DNA of 64,000 nt from Cristatella mucedo (Eukaryota; Bryozoa; Phylactolaemata; Cristatellidae). Below, one piece after another: positions 58,516 to 64,000 of the stretch. The stretch spans positions 359,501-423,500 of the forward strand of contig WPIO01000170.1 in the NCBI GenBank assembly GCA_009760855.2. The letters run 5' to 3'. Within the stretch, counting starts at the first letter, position 1; every line of letters starts with the position of its first letter. Below the pieces are notes generated by a model that saw only the letters and a list, made by a program, of their open reading frames with translations, searched no databases and was not told the origin of the DNA. The position numbers and the translations under genes are program-made.

Positions 58516-58881
58516 TCGACGAGCTTTTCAGCCCAACTACTCAGCCCAACCGCCGCGACCCTGATCCTGAACAGAGATAAAAAAAAATGACCGACCTTGT
58601 AGGCGGTAACCAGCGTAAAACTATACATTTCAGTTAATTGTCAACGAGATCAGTTGCTTAAATTATACTCCTCGACAGTATCTACGTCTGTAACACCGCA
58701 GCGCCTCTAAGCGGACTCGGCGGAAGTGTTACTGGGGAGCTTCTCGCAGCGCATTCTCCGCCGATGCGAGTTCGGTGAAAATACACTAGCGGGCGGAATC
58801 CATGTCAAGCAATGACGAAAACGCGTCTGAATCATAGCTGGGATATTAAGACAGACTGGGAATGAAATGTAATTAAAGTTA

Positions 58882-59020
58882 ATATACCTCCGTCTATAAC
58901 TCAACTCCTCAGAACCTCAAGGTCTAAGCACGTACTACTCAGGAGAGTTTACATACATCGCATTCAGGGCCTACGATGCAGCTTTCGGCGATCATACGGT
59001 AGCCAATCTACTTTGTCTTG
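58882..59020 (-). mobile_element. LINE B 3' tail, diverged
   Basis: ACCTCCGTCTATAACTC, then ACTCAGGAGAGTTTACATA, CCTACGATGCAGCTTTCGG and ACGGTAGCCAATCTACTTTG align in reverse with the LINE B end, with many substitutions. Confidence 0.7.
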
Positions 59021-60464
59021 AATAGTATTTACAGTTACTTGCCGCTTTGCTAAACCTCTGTAAAGCACTTGACTCACAGAGTTAACCTCAGGCGGCTTTT
59101 AAGTAAAATAGCGAGCCCCTTCCAAGCACCCGACAGCCAGCGCGTAATGCACACCGCGTTTCCTAGCGCGATGGAAAATTTGGCAGCAGCAAGCGCCAAG
59201 TGCGACAGCGCTCTACGGCTGCTTGCGACTGAGCGTCGTCAAGTGATCTGACAGGAGGACGCTTGGGATGCTGCGATTCGGAAAATGTCAAGCGCCAGAT
59301 AGTCCAGACGTAGCGAAGACCGGCAATCCCATGCGTCCTTCAACCATCCAGCACACGACGATTTTAAAGACTCTGTGTTGGAAGAGCTTTCGCCGCACAA
59401 TCGAGCAGTTCGTTTCAAAGCACTCTTTGGCCCAACTCTTCTCTTCCCCCCCCCCACCCACCCGCGCGTTGCAATAGAAAACGCGATTGCCTGGCTACGC
59501 CTCCTGTTACGCGCATGCGCGCGAGCGCGCGAGCGCGCGAGCGAGCGTTAGAATCGGCGTCTGACTACTCCCGTCGGCATGCCGATTCGAAAGGATGCAG
59601 AGCTGCTTCTAGGAAATGGAATGTAAACACTTGAGCCCGGTAAACAGATGCAGCCGCTTGCACCATTTGCCGGCGGCGACGAATTAACCTGCTATCCTGC
59701 GGCGGTGGCTCGCGGCTTGAGCTGGACAACACGCTACGCTATAATTTTATAGCCGTGAGAAGAATTCAGTTTCGCATTAATTCCTCTTGAATTTCATCAC
59801 AGCTGCTTCCGCGTTTATCGGAGCGCTCGGCGGTGTCTTTCCACTGTCTGGCCGCCGTCGAGGGCTTAGTCAGCACTTGTGGTCACTGTAAAACGTTGGC
59901 TTTTGATGGCATTCCGCCGTTCAGTCCAAAAACCATTTGCAAGCAGTGACGGTGACTCACTGAGAGTGCGCATTTTCATCAAGTCACCGAGCCCTCTGCT
60001 ATGTCCATGTAAATGCATTGCTGAACCAGCTCCCGCTAGCTAGGGAAATCGGAAGGCGGTAAGAAATGGAGATCGGAAGGAAGAGAAAAATAATCGGACA
60101 GTGGGCTGTCACTCGCTTCATAAGAGGCCTTTTTTAAAAGCACCGCTGACCGTGGAGGCGGGCCCTGGTTGAGTAGTAAGGACAATGAGCGGCACGTGCG
60201 CGATGGACAATGCGAGCGCGTGGCTAAGGCACGTGACGTTCGCAGCTTCAAGGCTACTAAATCAGTTCTTCTAAGTCAGGCGGCGTCGAATCGTTGTATG
60301 CGACGAAAGACCTTCAACTTTTTTTGTCAACGCATCCTCCTTTACTCGGGGAATGAGCGTTTTACTAAAGGTTTTCATAGTGTGGAGCATGTCAACCGAC
60401 AGTTTTGATGAAATCAATAATACAACGGCCCCTAGCGCACTCTTTCGCTTCTTATCAAGCATGT
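59021..60464. other. No gene; simple tracts
   Basis: A C run near 59446-59462 and GCGA/GCGC repeats at about 59515-59547. The remainder is unassigned. Confidence 0.45.
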
Positions 60465-60515
60465 GTACGGTGTCATGAAAGGGATTCAGTTCTCCGAAGG
60501 CGCTACGCAAGCGCT
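60465..60515 (+). mobile_element. LINE A tail remnant
   Basis: AAAGGGATTCAGTTCTCCGA followed by AGGCGCTACGCAAGCG resembles the hairpin's second half. The ATT tract is missing. Confidence 0.45.
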
Positions 60516-61084
60516 TTTTCATTAGTATCAGTTTTACATCCGTTGCTTTTCTTATGTTACATGGCTCAAACGGCCATTGTCAGAATCCACACCGGTAGAC
60601 GAACGTGTTTTTGTCTCCGTCTTTAATTCTTACGGACGCGTTTATCGCGAATACATTGGCCCGCTTTCACTTTCAAGTGGTCTTCGAATGTTTACTCTCG
60701 CTTTCTTGATGTCTCTGACTTTCGCTTGCCTTCTACGCTATGACCTGGCCACTTCGCAATGCACTCTACCAGCATAAAGCGGCGGTTCTTCCGTGGTTCG
60801 CAGGAAAAAATATTCGTCGTCATATGCATTGCATCATTGACAATCGTGAAGGCGAGGCTTGGTTCTTCAGCAAGAGAGAGACTCGAAATCCGAGAGGAGG
60901 AAAACACCGGAAGAGATAGGCGAGAGTGAACGCTTATTAGGAGCGGGAGAGCAGCTGCACGAGTCCAGTTCGTACGCGCAGCCTCGTCGCCAGTGGCCAG
61001 GCCGCTATTGCAGCGAAACGAAATCGGCGATGCGCGAAAACCCATCGCAGGCCGACTGGGCGTTGACAGCATAGCGAGTCTAGC
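60516..61084. other. No recognisable feature
   Basis: A 165-codon minus-strand frame (61189-60692) is the longest here; composition is serine/arginine-rich and no domain is recognised. Confidence 0.4.
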
Positions 61085-61440
61085 CTTGAACTTTGAACTC
61101 GGGCGCGGACGCCGCCGACAGCTGCGTCTTACGTAAGCGAGTGAGTTTGCCAGCCAGCAGTCCCGTCGGTGCAAACATGTGCTAAGCATCGAGGTCGCTT
61201 TCGGTCGTGCTCGCTAAGCGCCACGACACGCAGACGGCGACGGCGGCTCATCGCGCGGGCAAGCCGCAGCTGGCCTCCCCCCCCCCCGAGACGGGCGAGT
61301 GCCGGCGCTCACCCGACAGCCGCACAGCGGTGGTGCTTCGCGGCCGAAGCGCTCGGTCGTAGCTTTCGATCGACGGATCGGAGCTCTTTAGCGTAGGTCT
61401 TCGCCGGAAGCGCGAGTGGCAGCTGCGGTTGAGCGGTATT
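61085..61440. promoter_or_regulatory. CpG-rich block
   Basis: CG-dense with GACGGCGACGGCGG words and a run of about 12 C at 61276-61288. Possible unmethylated island. No exon is recognised. Confidence 0.3.
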
Positions 61441-62349
61441 TCGAGGCCATTACACCGCGGCGTCCAAGAGGGCAGTTATCGCTCTTGCCTGCAGTCGCGT
61501 CCGCGACTTTACCAATATCACTAGCGAGCGCGGCCGCATCTTTTCGGCTCCATGCCTTTCAGAAGTACTAGCAGACTCGCCAAATGCTCCGTCGGCAAAT
61601 GCAGCCAGCGTCCGAGTACCCGAGTACTAGGTTCGGGTAACGTGCTGGTATAGCGCTCAAGGGTAATCAGAAAAATATTTTGACCCGTAATTAATGGCGG
61701 CGACAGCTTGCCTGTGCAAGTGCGGTCAGCGTCGGTATCTAGCGTGCAGCAATGCAGCCCTCTCGCTTCGGCGCGCTACACGTATGCGAATGCAAGTGCT
61801 GAAACCTTTTGTGGAGCATGTAGTTCGCTGGGCGTGCGGTTCATCTGTAGGTGCTCGGCGGAAAACTCAATGTTCAGCTTTCAGGCGATCGTGCTTAACG
61901 ACCAATTACTCCGGCAGCGGGCGATCCTCTAGTGCAATCTGTAAGCGGGGACGGTAAGCAGCGACAAAGGCTCTTCTGCCGCCATATACATGAGGCACTG
62001 TACTCGTCTGATCTCTAATTTGCTCTTACTTTGCAACTCAAAATTGAAATCGAGACGCCTCCATGGGCCAACGGACGTGCGAAACGCACTGCTTTTTTTC
62101 AGAGTGCGTAAAGCGCCAAGAAAATAACAATATCTCTTAGTGTGCCTGCACATTTGTCTTATTATTAAAAGTAGCATTACTAGTATTTTTTCATTCTTTA
62201 TGGGCATCGCTGCAGGGTGAAGAGGTGCTCGTTGGCCAGTCTCCCTCCGAAGGCTTTAGTGCTGCTGAGCTGACCAAAGTGCATTGAAATCTGTAAGACT
62301 TTGTTCGCATTCTGCCGACAGTCATACGATCGATTTCATAATTAAGAAC
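61441..62349. other. No clear feature; possible decayed SINE tail
   Basis: AAAGCGCCAAGAAAATAAC and ATATCTCTTAGTGTGCCT at 62110-62148 could be an old copy of the shared tail. The rest is unassigned. Confidence 0.35.
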
Positions 62350-62428
62350 AATTATAAATGTGTTAAGCGCCCTCAGAGAACTTATTATCTTTCTAGGCAC
62401 TTTGCATATGCTGTAAAAGAAGCACGAT
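62350..62428 (-). mobile_element. LINE A tail, reverse
   Basis: TTAAGCGCCCTCAGAGAACT, ATCTTTCTAGGCACTTTGCA and GTAAAAGAAGCACGATC match the reverse hairpin and first 3' UTR bases. No AAT tract. Confidence 0.72.
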
Positions 62429-62436
62429 CAAATTAT

Positions 62437-62770
62437 TATCGAACTCTCTCCCAATTTGCTTCATGACAACCCCAGACTTTACCAAATTTAAAAAGAAAAT
62501 TAAAAACGCGTCTATTAATGACAGCATTTACTGGGTCCCTGTGATTCGTTTTTTATGTGCTTATGCGTGCTCACACTGTGCATGCTGCCACTAACCACAC
62601 TTGCATGCCGACCCTGTGCATGTCACCAATAACCATGCTATTCATGTTGTTTATCAAGCATGATACCACTCACCGTTCGATCGTGTTTCCTTTGCAGCAA
62701 ATTTAAAGCGCCTAGAAAGAGTATGAGTTCTCCAAGGGTGCTTTATCAAGTGTACTATTATTATTATTAG
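62437..62770 (+). mobile_element. LINE A 3' end, 5'-truncated
   Basis: Starts in the C-terminal coding part (CCAGACTTTACCAAATTTAA). It continues through GACAGCATTTACTGGGTCCC and the 3' UTR direct near-repeats to the hairpin (AAAGCGCCTAGAAAGAG) and a short ATT tract. Confidence 0.87.
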
Positions 62771-62918
62771 TTACAGCATGCACAGCATTGACTAGCATAA
62801 CACGGTTAAACGTTACGTTCACAGTGTCGACATGTAAAATATGGTTATTAGTACGATGCGCAGTGTCAGCACGCATAATGCACACAAAGGGCGAGTCGCA
62901 AGAGCCCAGTAAATGTCA
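62771..62918 (-). mobile_element. LINE A 3' UTR fragment, reverse
   Basis: CAGTGTCAGCACGCATAATG and GGGCGAGTCGCAAGAGCCCA match the reverse 3' UTR (compare 33959-34010). The terminal hairpin is missing, so it directly abuts the 3' end of the plus-strand copy. Confidence 0.7.
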
Positions 62919-63064
62919 ATAGGCATAATGCAGTGCATCTGATTGCACCATCGGCACACCCACCAGCTTGGCGGGCATGGAAAGAACGGCAACTTTGCAG
63001 ACACGCACCATGACCCGAGACAAGCATACAGGGAGACAAAGAGATAGACACGGGGGAGACAGAT

Positions 63065-63200
63065 AGAGCCATGAGAGAGAGAGGGGAGTGAGGGGAGAGA
63101 GGGGAGAGATGGAGCAAGACAGCTAGAGTGAGCGAGTGAGAAAGAGAGAGTGGGTGAAAGTATGGAGCGAAGAATGAATGCCAAGAAGACGGAGGAAAGT
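63065..63200. repeat. GA-rich simple tract
   Basis: Purine-rich GAGA/GGGGAGA words. The long frames on the opposite strand here (Ser/Leu/Pro-rich) are by-products of this composition. Confidence 0.85.
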
Positions 63201-63228
63201 GAAAGATGGAGGGAGAGTAAACAAATAC

Positions 63229-63347
63229 ATGACATTTTTCTAGCCCCCTAAGAGAAATTAATTTGTATCCAGGTGCTTTACATAAGCCTTAGGGCTCGAG
63301 CCCACGACCTTAGTCAATAAAGGCGAGCACCTTACTCCTGATCCAGG
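63229..63347 (-). mobile_element. tRNA-derived SINE, LINE A-type tail
   Basis: Reverse copy: TAGCCCCCTAAGAGAAATTA, TTTGTATCCAGGTGCTTTAC, ATAAGCCTTAGGGCTCGAGC (box B), GGCGAGCACCTTACTCCTGA (box A region). Confidence 0.85.
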
Positions 63348-63683
63348 AAGAACTGCATCAAGATGTGGATTCGTCTAGTTACTTGCACAGAGAGGAACGG
63401 CCCTACTTTGCTCCTTCCTCAGTTTCGTCTTAAAGCTTGCAGTAAAACGATTTCATTCACACATCCGCACCATGGTGCGCCAAGACGTCGCCGGCTCGCG
63501 ACCAGCTGGACGCGCCTTGGTGACTACTCGTCGAAAGTGAAGCGCCAGAAACGCTCGCAATATTGCTCGTTGCATGGCTAGCACTCCGTCGCTCCTATCC
63601 AACGAAAGTAGAATCCCGCATGGCATAGAATCATCGCACGTCCGGCTGAACTACGCGTCTCAGTTCTTACACGACTTCATTAG

Positions 63684-64000
63684 GGGTCTCCCGCCAACGA
63701 AGAGCAAATGGAACAGACGTCTGCGCTACGCCAAAGCTGGATCTGCATAAAAGAAAAAAAGATAAATATAAATATAAAAGAAAAACAGCCACGACAGCCG
63801 CTAGATCATTGCCACGCAAACGCGGGGATTGTTGACACTGTCATCAGGAAAGACGACGAGATAGATCCACCGGCCTCGAGAGTTGAAGCACCAGCTCCAG
63901 CACCGTTGACATTCAACATTCAAGACAAATTCGATTCAACGTCAAGCTACTACATTGGAGAAATACGCGTTTGGAAAGCGATCTGTGTGAGATCGTTCAG
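63684..64000 (+). CDS. Open frame leaving the right window edge, unrecognised
   Basis: After a TAG at 63681-63683 the frame stays open through the last base. The first ATG is at 63708-63710 in a good animal start context (A at -3, G at +4), giving 97 codons inside the window. The translation starts MEQTSALRQSWIC, passes a lysine/isoleucine stretch from A/T-rich DNA, then reads DDEIDPPASRVEAPAPAPL and FDSTSSYYIGEIRVWKAI. CTTCATTAG just before 63684 could instead be a splice acceptor. I do not recognise the protein; a host exon or the start of a retroelement gag are both possible. No stop or donor was found before the edge. Confidence 0.35.

Noticed and set aside
62819..63235. 138-codon minus-strand Ser/Leu/Pro-rich frame
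   Set aside because: It is the complement of a GA-rich simple tract and part of a LINE A fragment.

Overview
This window looks like non-coding, repeat-dense nuclear DNA from an animal, most likely an invertebrate. The evidence is short, stop-riddled reading frames throughout, 5'-truncated non-LTR retrotransposons of the CR1/L2 type, tRNA-derived SINEs, a degenerate hAT DNA transposon, satellite arrays and CpG-rich blocks with triplet repeats. I see no bacterial operon, no rRNA, no convincing functional tRNA gene and no complete host protein gene. Species cannot be named from what I see.

Layout. 1-1545 is a fragment of a ~1 kb satellite family in inverted orientation. 1546-8995 is mostly unassigned sequence with small retroelement pieces. 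8996-18075 is a direct tandem array of the same satellite. Six well-preserved monomers of two types are ordered A-B-B-A-B-A, followed by about 3 kb of older, decayed copies. 18076-21900 holds a LINE tail and an unclassified interspersed repeat ('family C'). 21900-24180 is a different, strongly diverged satellite with a period near 175 bp, interrupted by a LINE tail. 24541-28325 holds a possible terminal exon followed by the best LINE copy ('LINE B': endonuclease, linker, reverse transcriptase, C-terminus, 3' UTR). 28510-32000 is a nested stack: family C interrupted by an unknown 1.2 kb block and by a LINE of another family ('LINE A'). 36453-38741 is the hAT element. 39571-44085 is unresolved. 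45480-48990 is a very GC- and CpG-rich block with GCC, CTG and CT repeats. 51170-52730 is a minus-strand LINE B relic. 54-64 kb has scattered SINEs, LINE tails, two smaller CpG-rich blocks, a perfect 35-bp palindrome and, at the right edge, an open frame that leaves the window.

How the parts relate. The tRNA-headed SINE and LINE A end in the same hairpin-forming tail, as expected if the SINE borrows LINE A's reverse transcriptase. A second, unusual element at 4434-4645 joins a tRNA-like head to the tail of LINE B. This suggests two SINE lineages, each tied to a different LINE. All transposon proteins here are broken by stops and frameshifts, so nothing in the window looks autonomously active. 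The most unusual structures are the ABBABA satellite, whose minus strand keeps a ~174-codon frame open in all three A monomers, and the chimeric SINE.
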